63,692 bases of DNA from SMAG-U1939 sp036376595. Lineage in GTDB: Bacteria > Chloroflexota > Ktedonobacteria > Ktedonobacterales > JADMIN01. Shown one piece after another: positions 57,041-63,692 of the stretch (position 1 is the stretch's first letter; the number at the start of each line of letters is the position of its first letter). Position numbers and translations under genes: made by a program. Location of the stretch: positions 1-63,692 of the forward strand of contig DASVAA010000002.1 in assembly GCA_036376595.1 (NCBI GenBank). The letters run 5' to 3'. Under the pieces are notes generated by a model, which searched no databases, was not told where the DNA came from, and saw nothing but the letters and a program-made list of their open reading frames with translations.

Positions 57041-58312
57041 TCAAGCCTGCCCCGCCGGCGGGGCAGGTGCAAGGCGGGCTGGATCATAGGAGGCCCCCGT
57101 ACGCAGCAGATGGTAGATGACCGCCAGCAACTTGCGCGACAGAATGGTGAGCGCCTCTTTCTTGGCGCGTCCCCGGTCGAGCAGGCGCTGGTAGCGCGCG
57201 CGCCACTCCGGTCGGAAGCGCACCGCGACCAGGGTGGCCATGTAGAGCGCGTGGCGCAGCGCCCCGGGGCCCCGCTTGGAGAGATGGCGCTGGCCCACGA
57301 AACGGCCACTCTCATGCGTGCGTGGCTCCAGCCCGGCGTAGGCCACCACCTGCTCGACGCGACTGAAGCGCGCGACGTCGCCCAGCTCGGCACGGATCGT
57401 GGCGGTCCAGGTCGGCCCCAGGCCGGGCACCTCGGCTTGCAACTGCTGGCTGGGCGGATCAGCGCGCAGCACCTCGGCCAGCGCGGCATCCAGCGCGGCA
57501 ATGCGGGCGTGCAGGTCGAGCAGGTGCAAGGCCAAGGTGCGGACCACGATGGCCCGCGCCGCGACGGCCCGGGTGCTGGCCGTCGAGCTGCGCGCCACCT
57601 CCTGCAGCGCCTGGGCCTGGGGACGCGCCCAGCGGCCGGCGCTGACCTCGCCGAGCACGCGGGTCAGGTCGTCGCGGGAGGCGTGCGCGACCGCCGCGGC
57701 CGAGCTGTCGACGGTCAGCAGCCGCAAGACCGCTTCCACCCCCAGGTCGGCATGCAGGTGGTCGCGCAGATGGCTGACCAGCTCGGGAAACACGGGCACC
57801 AGTTCGTCATGGAGGCGTTGGCGGGTCGCGCTTTGGCTCGTGACCAGATCGCGGCGCGTGCGGGTCAGGGTGCGCAGGACTTGCACCGTCTCGTCGGGCA
57901 CGCTACTCTCGCGTGCCCAGCCCGCCAACAGCCCCCGCGCCAGGGTGTGGGCGTCGATGCCATCGGTCTTGGCGCGCAGGCCCAGGCTGGTGGCCCACGA
58001 CGCCGTTTGGTGGGGGTTGAGCAGCGCCACATGGTAGCCGGCCCGCGTCAGCGCATCGTAGAGCGGCTCCCACAGGGCGCCGGTCGACTCCAGGCCGACC
58101 AACACGGTCGCGGGCGCCTCCTGCGCAGGAGACGCCTCCTGCGCGGCCCACTGCTCCAACCATTCCAGCAGTTGGGCATATCCCGCGGCGTTCGCCGCGA
58201 TAGGCGTGCTCTTGAGGCGCACGGCACCACTGGGCGCCTCAAGAGCACAGACGACATGGGCAGCTTTGGCGACGTCGATGCCCACAACGCAGCGGATCTC
58301 GGCGGGCAACAT
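57041..58312 (-). CDS. IS110-family transposase (DEDD type)
   Basis: A 423-residue protein. The DEDD catalytic domain at the N-terminus has VVGIDVAKAAHVV (D), VLVGLESTGALW (E), and AKTDGIDAHTLARGLL (two D). The C-terminal Tnp_2 domain has LQAEVPGLGPTWTATIRAEL and the FSRVEQVVAYAGLEPRTHES block, which holds the serine nucleophile region. No truncation. Start at 58312 follows GAGGAGGTCGCTGCG. It acts with a bridge RNA to choose donor and target. Confidence 0.92.
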   Translation of the reverse strand: MLPAEIRCVVGIDVAKAAHVVCALEAPSGAVRLKSTPIAANAAGYAQLLEWLEQWAAQEASPAQEAPATVLVGLESTGALWEPLYDALTRAGYHVALLNPHQTASWATSLGLRAKTDGIDAHTLARGLLAGWARESSVPDETVQVLRTLTRTRRDLVTSQSATRQRLHDELVPVFPELVSHLRDHLHADLGVEAVLRLLTVDSSAAAVAHASRDDLTRVLGEVSAGRWARPQAQALQEVARSSTASTRAVAARAIVVRTLALHLLDLHARIAALDAALAEVLRADPPSQQLQAEVPGLGPTWTATIRAELGDVARFSRVEQVVAYAGLEPRTHESGRFVGQRHLSKRGPGALRHALYMATLVAVRFRPEWRARYQRLLDRGRAKKEALTILSRKLLAVIYHLLRTGASYDPARLAPAPPAGQA

Positions 58313-58315
58313 CGC

Positions 58316-58560
58316 AGCGACCTCCTCTCCGCGTGGCGGCTGGACACCGCGGGCGGCACTGGCGCTGGCAGACACCTGACCTTCCGAGCGCGGTTCCCTT
58401 CGCCATGGGCGCTCGCGCGGCTCCGGCACACCAGCCTGCGCGGCGCAGTCGTTCGGCCATCGACCGTACGCTGGCGGAAGGCAGGCACGGGAGTCTTTCC
58501 AAGTCGGTCACGCCGAAGGGAGAAACAACGACCGTTTCCTGCCACGTATCCGGGCCCGGA
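58316..58560 (-). ncRNA. Candidate IS110 bridge RNA region
   Basis: A non-coding stretch directly before the transposase, the place where IS110-group bridge RNAs are made. It is GC-rich with several short inverted repeats, but I did not fold it. Exact limits and guide loops are unknown. Confidence 0.35.
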
Positions 58561-58589
58561 GTTCAGCCGACTCCCTGCCCCTAGTCAAA

Positions 58590-58725
58590 TATAGAAGGAG
58601 ACACGGAAGGCGAAGCACTGGAGTGGCACTACTCCGCTTTCTCCTCCTCAGCGTTCTCTGCGTCCTCTGCGGTTAGTCTCTCTGCTCTCTCCTCTTCGCG
58701 TCCGTCGCGTTCTCAGCATCCCCTG
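58590..58725. repeat. Family B repeat, copy 9
   Basis: CAGCGTTCTCTGCGTCCTCT, GCGGTTAGTCTC and CTCTTCGCGTCCGTCGCG, with a purine part (GAGACACGGAAGGCGAAGC) at its start, so the halves are inverted. Confidence 0.7.
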
Positions 58726-58742
58726 ATTGTTAGGAGCCACAT

Positions 58743-59402
58743 ATGCCCTTGATCGTTCCCTCGATCCTCTCGGCGGATTTCTCGCGCCTAGGTGAGCAGG
58801 TGGAGGCTGCGCAGGCCGGCGGCGCCGACCGCATCCAGATTGACGTGATGGATGGCCGCTTCGTCCCCAACATCACCGTCGGACCGCTGGTGGTCGAGGC
58901 GGTGCGGCGCCACACCACCCTGCCGCTCGAAGCTCACCTGATGATCGTCGAGCCGGAGCGGTATCTAGCTGACTTCGCCAGCGCGGGAGCCGACATGATC
59001 ATTGTCCACCAGGAGACCTCGCCGCACCTGCACCGTACCGTCGAGCGGATCAAGGCGCTGGGCAAGCGCGCGGGCGTCGCCATCAATCCCGCGACGCCGC
59101 TGGTGATGCTCTCCGAGATCCTCGACGACCTCGATCTCGTGCTCTGCATGACCGTGGATCCCGGCTTCGGCGGTCAGGAGTTCATCGCCAGCATGCTGCC
59201 CAAGATCGAGCGTCTGCACGGCATGCTCACGCAGCACAACGCGCACGCCGACCTCGAAGTGGACGGCGGCATCAACGCCGAGACGGCGCCCCAGGTGATA
59301 CGGGCGGGCGCCAATGTGCTCGTCGCCGGCTCCTCGGTCTACGGCGACCCACAAGGCGTGGCGGCGGGCATCGCGCGGCTGCGCAGCGCGGCGACCGTGT
59401 GA
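58743..59402 (+). CDS. rpe: Ribulose-phosphate 3-epimerase
   Basis: A 219-residue TIM barrel: IVPSILSADFSRLGEQVE, IDVMDGRFVPNITVGP, LEAHLMIVEP, MTVDPGFGGQEFI and VDGGINAETAPQ. Metal His and Asp residues are intact (HLMIVE, MDGRFV). It turns ribulose 5-phosphate into xylulose 5-phosphate, finishing the pentose operon, from which IS110 now separates it. TAGGAGCC precedes the ATG. The insertion may have changed its transcription. Confidence 0.95.
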   Translation: MPLIVPSILSADFSRLGEQVEAAQAGGADRIQIDVMDGRFVPNITVGPLVVEAVRRHTTLPLEAHLMIVEPERYLADFASAGADMIIVHQETSPHLHRTVERIKALGKRAGVAINPATPLVMLSEILDDLDLVLCMTVDPGFGGQEFIASMLPKIERLHGMLTQHNAHADLEVDGGINAETAPQVIRAGANVLVAGSSVYGDPQGVAAGIARLRSAATV

Positions 59403-59490
59403 CAGAGTCAGAACTAACCGCAGAGGACGCGGAGGACGCAGAGGCAGAGAGATTTGCCACAGAGGGAACGGAGGCAATGGAGGAGGGAGC
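59403..59490 (+). repeat. Family B repeat, copy 10
   Basis: AACCGCAGAGGACGCGGAGG, ACGCAGAGGCAGAG and ACAGAGGGAACGGAGGCAATGG after rpe. Confidence 0.7.
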
Positions 59491-59641
59491 AGCCGAAGGG
59501 GACAATCGTGGTGGGCGCGGAGGCGGGCTGAAGTCCCGCGGCTAATCCCGGAAGGCAGGCGAATCCTGGGGGGCAGCGTGATCTCCGTTCCCACGGGTCC
59601 ACATGATACTGGCGCGTGGCGGTCCGCCGAACGCTCCGCGC

Positions 59642-60169
59642 TCAGGCCCGGCCATTCCGCCGGGCGAGCATGCGCTGCACCACGGCCACCAACTCCTGCG
59701 TGCGGAAGGGCTTGGCGAGGTAATCGGTGCAGCCGGCTTCGAGCGCCTCCTCGCGGTCCTCGCGCGAGGCATGGCCGGTGACGGCGACCACTGGTAACGA
59801 GGCCAGCTTCGGCGTGCGGCGGATCATCTGCGTCGTGCGGAAGCCGTCGAGCACCGGCATCGAGAGGTCCAGCAGCACCACATCCACTGGGTATCGCTCC
59901 AGCAGCGAGAGCACCTCGGCGCCGTTGCTGGCCGAGACGTACTCGTAGCCCGCCATGCTGAGGATTTGCTCCATCAGCAGGCGGTTGTTCTCTTCGTTCT
60001 CGGCAACAAGTATCACACCCGCCGCGCCTGCTTCACTGGCCTGATTCGCGGCAGGTGCCGCCATCGGATCACGCGGGCTGCCAGCATCACGCGCCGGCAC
60101 GGTATCGGCGTGTTGTTGGGGGTTGGGGTTTGGATTGGGACGCTGGTCGCGCTGGATCGGATCGTTCAT
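59642..60169 (-). CDS. Response regulator receiver protein with Asn/Pro-rich N-terminus
   Basis: A 175-residue protein: 50 residues of Pro/Asn/Gln-rich linker (PNPNPNPQQHADTVPARD), then a receiver with VILVAENEENNRLLMEQI, VVLLDLSMPVLDGFRTT (phosphoacceptor Asp), VVAVTGHASREDREEAL (Thr) and YLAKPFRTQELV (Lys). The first acidic pair is Glu-Asn-Glu, as in many DivK-like receivers. No output domain. Its start follows GGGGAGGGC, about 11 nt away. A strong promoter lies 130 bp before. Confidence 0.88.
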   Translation of the reverse strand: MNDPIQRDQRPNPNPNPQQHADTVPARDAGSPRDPMAAPAANQASEAGAAGVILVAENEENNRLLMEQILSMAGYEYVSASNGAEVLSLLERYPVDVVLLDLSMPVLDGFRTTQMIRRTPKLASLPVVAVTGHASREDREEALEAGCTDYLAKPFRTQELVAVVQRMLARRNGRA

Positions 60170-60554
60170 CCGCCGGCTGCCCTCCCCTCGTCGCGCTGTA
60201 CGATGGACTGCCGGCACTGGTTAGGTGAGCGCCGGAGCCTGCCTGTGGCGTTCTTTCGCCACCGCCGCTACGCCATGCCCCACGCACCAAACGCCCCATG
60301 CGCAGGCCATTATAACAGCTATTGCACCCGCGTCAAGATAGCGAGCGGATTCCAAAGCCATCGGAGTGTTTCCACGTCCTCTCGCATCAATCACGTTCGG
60401 AGCGGCATCACCGCGCCAGCCACGGGCGGTTGCTGGGACCGGCATAGTCTGCTGCTATGGTGGGCGCGGTATCGGCGCCAGCGGGTAGAATCCGAAGCAG
60501 AGCCAAACAGCATGTGAACGAGCGAACGAGCGCGTGAGGGAGGAAGTTGAGACG
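60170..60554. other. Divergent intergenic stretch, 385 bp
   Basis: It holds the strong minus-strand promoter at 60309-60336. The amidase promoter is not evident. No gene. Confidence 0.55.
60309..60336 (-). promoter_or_regulatory. Strong housekeeping-type promoter for the receiver gene
   Basis: On the complement TTGACG (60336-60331), 16-bp spacer, TATAAT (60314-60309), with TGT just before the -10. It is the best promoter in the window. Confidence 0.7.
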
Positions 60555-62024
60555 ATGGCGGACGCGACCGCGACGCCGCTGACCATCGCCGAGGCTGTCG
60601 AGCGGCTGCGCGCGGGCGAGCTGACGGCGACCGCGCTGGTCGAGGCGCGCCTGCGCCAGATCGAGCGACTGGAGCCGGCGCTGAAAGCCTGCGTGACGGT
60701 GATGGCCGACGCCGCGCTGGAGCAGGCGCGCGAGGCCGATACCATGTTGGAGGCGGCACGCGGACGCGACCGGCGGGCAGCGGGCGTCCACCGGACGCCC
60801 CTACAGGGCATCCCGCTGGGCATCAAGGACCTGATCGAGACGGCGGGCGTGCGCACCACAGCCGGCTCGCGCGTGCTGGAGGACTGGGTGCCACAGCGCG
60901 ACGCCACGGTGGTGGCAAAGCTGCGCGCGGCGGGGGCGATCGCGCTCGCCAAGACCAACACGCACGAGTTCGCCTTCGGCACGCTCACCGCGCCAACTGA
61001 GAATCCATGGGGCGCGGGCCGGGTGCCGGGCGGCAGCAGCGGCGGATCGGCGGCGGGCTTGGCGGCAGGCGAGTTCCTCGGCGCGCTCGGCACCGACACC
61101 GGTGGCTCGATCCGCATCCCCGCCGGCTGGTGCGGCGTGACGGGCCTCAAGCCGACGTTTGGGCTGGTGAGCCGCGAGGGCATTGTGCCGCTCTCGTGGT
61201 CGCTCGACCACGCCGGACCCATCGCGCGCACGGTAGAAGATTGCGCGCTGCTGCTGGACGCCATCGCCGGCTACGACGCGGCCGATCCCGGCAGCGCCGA
61301 CGTACCGCTGCTGGGGTTCGAGGCGGCGCTCGCGGACCAGCGCAGCCCCGAGGATGCGGTGCGCGGCACACGCATCGGCGTGCCCGACAGCTATTTCTAC
61401 GATCAGCTCGATGCCGAGGTCGAGGCAGCGGTGCGCGCGGCGATTGCGCGCTTCGAGCAGCTCGGCGCGACGATCGTCGAGGTCGCCATGCCGGCGGGGA
61501 TGGAGGAGCTGTTCGCCGTCTACCGCGGCGTGCAGAAACCCGAGGCATACACCTACCACAGCGATATGGGCTGGCTGGAGACGCGCGCCGACCGCTACGC
61601 GCCGGAGGTGCGCGCCAACATCGCCAGCGGCGCCGACTACTCGGCCGCCGATTATATCCGCTCCCAGCGCCAGCGGCGCGCGTTCACCGATGCCATGCGC
61701 GCGACCCTGCGCGGAGTGGATGCCCTCGCGACACCCACGCTGGCGATCCCCGCGCCGCTGATCAGCGAATACGCCGCACCGCTGCGAGTGAACGGCGAGG
61801 AGCTGCGCGCGGGCGCGCTGCGGCTCACCTTCCCGTTCGACCTGACGGGCCAGCCGGCGCTGGCGCTGCCCTGCGGCTTCACGGCCCAGCATGGTCTGCC
61901 AATCAGTCTTCAGCTCGTGGCGGCGCACTTCGGCGAGGCTGCGCTGCTGCGCCTGGGGCATGCCTACCAGCGCGTGACCGATTGGCACCGGCGCCTGCCG
62001 CCGCGGGCCGCGGATGCCACGTAG
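60555..62024 (+). CDS. Amidase signature family enzyme, with family A insertion
   Basis: A 489-residue protein with the Ser-cisSer-Lys triad: Lys in GIPLGIKDLIETAG, the Gly/Ser motif PGGSSGGSAAGLAAGE, and the nucleophile region GTDTGGSIRIPAGWCG. It hydrolyses amides, as in GatA or indoleacetamide/urea-derivative hydrolases; the substrate is unknown. It lacks gatB/gatC partners nearby, so a stand-alone amidase is likelier. Residues 76-84 (GVHRTPL) come from family A DNA. GGGAGGAAG precedes the ATG at 60555; a start at 60534 is less likely. Confidence 0.9.
   Translation: MADATATPLTIAEAVERLRAGELTATALVEARLRQIERLEPALKACVTVMADAALEQAREADTMLEAARGRDRRAAGVHRTPLQGIPLGIKDLIETAGVRTTAGSRVLEDWVPQRDATVVAKLRAAGAIALAKTNTHEFAFGTLTAPTENPWGAGRVPGGSSGGSAAGLAAGEFLGALGTDTGGSIRIPAGWCGVTGLKPTFGLVSREGIVPLSWSLDHAGPIARTVEDCALLLDAIAGYDAADPGSADVPLLGFEAALADQRSPEDAVRGTRIGVPDSYFYDQLDAEVEAAVRAAIARFEQLGATIVEVAMPAGMEELFAVYRGVQKPEAYTYHSDMGWLETRADRYAPEVRANIASGADYSAADYIRSQRQRRAFTDAMRATLRGVDALATPTLAIPAPLISEYAAPLRVNGEELRAGALRLTFPFDLTGQPALALPCGFTAQHGLPISLQLVAAHFGEAALLRLGHAYQRVTDWHRRLPPRAADAT
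60782..60804 (+). repeat. Family A repeat, copy 14, in the amidase
   Basis: Perfect arms and spacer with CTAC tail, read in a third frame as GVHRTPL. Confidence 0.92.
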
Positions 62025-62116
62025 GCGCATCCACCCGGCACTGCGTCCTCCTCACCCACATGCTCGTCGGCACGGACACGGCTGCCTGCATCATCGGTGT
62101 GGGCGCGTGACTTCCG

Positions 62117-62560
62117 CTACGGTCCGGCTTGCTCCTGCACCGTCACCGTCAGGTTCAAAGTCCCCTGGTTGGCGCTGGTGATGTGATAGGTGCCCTCGTT
62201 GTTGAACTCGACGTCTTTGCTCGCGCCAGGGCGCACCAGCATCCCGCCGGTACTCGTGAGGTTGGATGGCCCCTGCGCGCTGGTCTGGCAGACGCCGTTC
62301 GTGCCGAGGCAGAGCGTGCGCTCGAAGCCATTGGGCGCGTTGGTGAAGTTGACGGTCTGGTGCTCCGTGATGGTGACCTTGTGCTGGGCGAAGCCGTTGG
62401 GTGTGAGGTTCACGATGATGGCGGCGCCGTTGTTGGTGTCGCCGGTCCCGCCCGGCGGCGCATTGGTTGGTCCAGGGCTATTCGCGCTGCCGCAGGCGGC
62501 GAGCGCCAGCGCCAGGGTCAGCGCGGCGATGGTGAGCAGAGGGACGAGTCGTTTTAGCAT
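62117..62560 (-). CDS. Lipoprotein with cupredoxin-like domain
   Basis: A 147-residue protein: signal MLKRLVPLLTIAALTLALA with lipobox ALAAC, then a Gly/Pro/Asn linker and a beta domain with QHKVTITEHQTVNFTN, VEFNNEGTYHITSANQ and LNLTVTVQEQ. The order resembles cupredoxin or plastocyanin-like secreted proteins, but the usual copper Cys-His set is not complete: His is in QHKVTI and YHITS, and one Cys pair is in RTLCLGTNGVCQTS. AAAGGACG lies upstream. Convergent with the amidase. Confidence 0.7.
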   Translation of the reverse strand: MLKRLVPLLTIAALTLALALAACGSANSPGPTNAPPGGTGDTNNGAAIIVNLTPNGFAQHKVTITEHQTVNFTNAPNGFERTLCLGTNGVCQTSAQGPSNLTSTGGMLVRPGASKDVEFNNEGTYHITSANQGTLNLTVTVQEQAGP

Positions 62561-62764
62561 GGGGGATGCGCGTCCTTTCTCCAGTGACTTCCTTCTGCTG
62601 GAGATCGGTACAAATCGCGTGCCATGCCTTGCTCGGATGGCTGGCTGTCCATCACATTGGGCACGATTGCGGTATGGCGAGGAGGCGGGCTGAAGCGCCG
62701 CGGGTAATCCTGCCTCGCGAGCCGAGTTTGACCCTTGGCAATCGGCATGTCGCAAACGCCTGGG

Positions 62765-63692
62765 CTAGCGGGCCGCCAGCAGCTCGCGCAATCGGTCATG
62801 TGGCAGCGCATGGACGACCCGACCGCTCCGGCCGGTGGTGGTGGTCGCGGCGAGCAGCGCGTTGATCACCGCCTCCTCGGCGGCGTCCACGGTGGCGGCG
62901 AAGACGCTGTTGAGGTCGGCGCTGCCGTAGCTGCCTTCGGGCAGCAGGCGCACATGCAGCAGCCCTTCCGCTGGTGAGCGGTAGGGGATGCGCTGGGCGG
63001 TTGAGAACGCCAGGAAGATCTCGCCGCTGCCGTCGCCGGCGGTCGAGCCGGTGCGCGCGAGGCCGAGTCCCGCGCGCTGGGCGACGCGGCGCAGGGTATG
63101 CGCGTGCAGCGGGGCGTCGGTTGCCACCACGGCGATGCACGATCCCTCCGGCGTCGGGTCCTCCGGCATGAGGTTGGGGATCGCCTGCCCCACGGGGACG
63201 CCGGCGATTGTCAGCCGCGAGCGGCGGCCGAAGTTGGTCATCACCAGCACGCCGACGGTGTAGCTGCCCGACGCCGTCTCGACCACGCGCGAGGCGCTGC
63301 CGATGCCGCCCTTGAATTGGAAGCAGATCATGCCCGTGCCGCCGCCGACGCAGCCCTGCTCTACCGGGTCCGCGCTCGCCCCCTCCAGCGCGGCCCACAC
63401 GTCCTCGTCGGTCAGCGCGAAGGTCAGATGATCGTTCAAGAAGCCGTCGTCGCACTCGGCCACCAGCGGGATCGGCACCTCGTCGCGCACCTGCTGGGGG
63501 TAGCGCCGCGAGAGGTATTTCACCGTCGCATCCATCGCGCGGCCGACGTTGGAGGTGCCGGTGAGCACGATCGGCGAGCCGAGCAGTCCCCACTCGTCGA
63601 TCACGCTGCGCGAGGTCATCTCGCCGTAGCCGTTGAGGCAGTGGATGCCAGCGTAGACGCGCTCGCTCATCACGTTGCCATCGTGCGGCCAG
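62765..63692 (-). CDS. P1/DmpA family aminopeptidase (5' end outside window)
   Basis: The frame runs from the window edge (NVMSERVYAGIHCLNGYGEM) to a stop at 62765, so about 309 residues of a roughly 370-residue protein are present. DmpA/BapA-type features: GCVGGGTGMICFQFKGGIGS then SRVVETASG, and SYTVGVLVMTNFGRRSRLTI, whose Gly-Ser junction is where these enzymes autocleave to expose the nucleophile Ser. They remove N-terminal D- or beta-amino acids. A partial gene with no evident neighbour. Confidence 0.85.
   Translation of the reverse strand, partial: WPHDGNVMSERVYAGIHCLNGYGEMTSRSVIDEWGLLGSPIVLTGTSNVGRAMDATVKYLSRRYPQQVRDEVPIPLVAECDDGFLNDHLTFALTDEDVWAALEGASADPVEQGCVGGGTGMICFQFKGGIGSASRVVETASGSYTVGVLVMTNFGRRSRLTIAGVPVGQAIPNLMPEDPTPEGSCIAVVATDAPLHAHTLRRVAQRAGLGLARTGSTAGDGSGEIFLAFSTAQRIPYRSPAEGLLHVRLLPEGSYGSADLNSVFAATVDAAEEAVINALLAATTTTGRSGRVVHALPHDRLRELLAAR

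Larger units (their letters stand above)
57041..58560 (-). mobile_element. IS110-family insertion
   Basis: It contains an intact transposase and about 245 bp of non-coding leader, and sits between pgl and rpe, in a gap otherwise made of family B DNA. IS110 elements have no inverted terminal repeats and no target-site hallmark visible, so both ends are approximate. Confidence 0.6.
58313..58742. other. Non-coding stretch, 430 bp
   Basis: The IS110 leader, then family B DNA (58590-58725), then the rpe RBS. No gene. Confidence 0.5.

Overview
The window is high-GC bacterial chromosome, most likely from Chloroflexota (Ktedonobacteria/Thermomicrobia-like). I infer this from the transaldolase-glucose-6-phosphate isomerase fusion next to gnd-zwf-opcA-pgl-rpe, the DUF4870, DUF5654, DUF177 and OpcA families, the FtsH and Obg types, and the many short dispersed repeats. 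No rRNA or other phylogenetic marker confirms this. There is one tRNA (anticodon CAT), and no CRISPR array or rRNA.

Layout. 1-7.5 kb: hotdog thioesterase (partial), a decayed DNA methyltransferase, an APC permease, tag, a DinB/ClbS-like protein, a decayed arsB, a universal stress protein, obg and the tRNA. 7.6-16 kb: a GT-C-like membrane protein, DUF177, small membrane and PRC-barrel-like proteins, a PfkB kinase, a 759-residue TPR protein and an MBL-fold hydrolase. 16.3-19.8 kb: a sugar ABC transporter without its ATPase, with a strong hairpin between the binding-protein and permease genes. 19.8-25.3 kb: a frameshifted RelE-like toxin with antitoxin, fmdB, DUF4870, a ribbon-helix-helix/TnpB transposon, DUF5654, and a J-domain/zincin fusion. 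25.5-40.5 kb: cupin, ftsH, a histidine phosphatase, DppA, ComB, murF, rhodanese, HPP, a DAO-type oxidoreductase, DUF402, glycerate kinase and an acyl-CoA ligase. 41.2-47.2 kb, all on the minus strand: two receivers, a membrane histidine kinase, a class II diterpene cyclase and a class I terpene synthase, which together look like a small diterpenoid locus with its own two-component genes. 47.6-59.4 kb: plsC and a pentose-phosphate operon (tal-pgi, gnd, zwf, opcA, pgl, rpe) interrupted by an IS110 element before rpe. 59.6-63.7 kb: a receiver protein, an amidase, a lipoprotein and a DmpA-type peptidase (partial).

The most unusual signal is a set of dispersed repeats that occur inside genes as well as between them. 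Family A is about 24 bp: two perfect 8-bp inverted arms around a 3-nt spacer, plus a CTACG tail. I found about 15 copies, all between 29.3 and 60.8 kb. At least nine lie in frame inside five protein-coding genes (ComB-like, acyl-CoA ligase, the diterpene cyclase with four, pgl, amidase), read in four different ways, and the arms show compensatory base changes. Family B is purine/pyrimidine-biased DNA built on an 8-12 bp CGCAGAGGA/CGCGAAGGA theme. It fills many intergenic gaps and adds about 70 residues to glycerate kinase. Family C is a third, less regular element near gene starts. A and B look like ORF-tolerant mobile or expanding repeats, and are the best candidate here for something undescribed.

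Coordinates and translations were read by eye from the given sequence. No database search was run.
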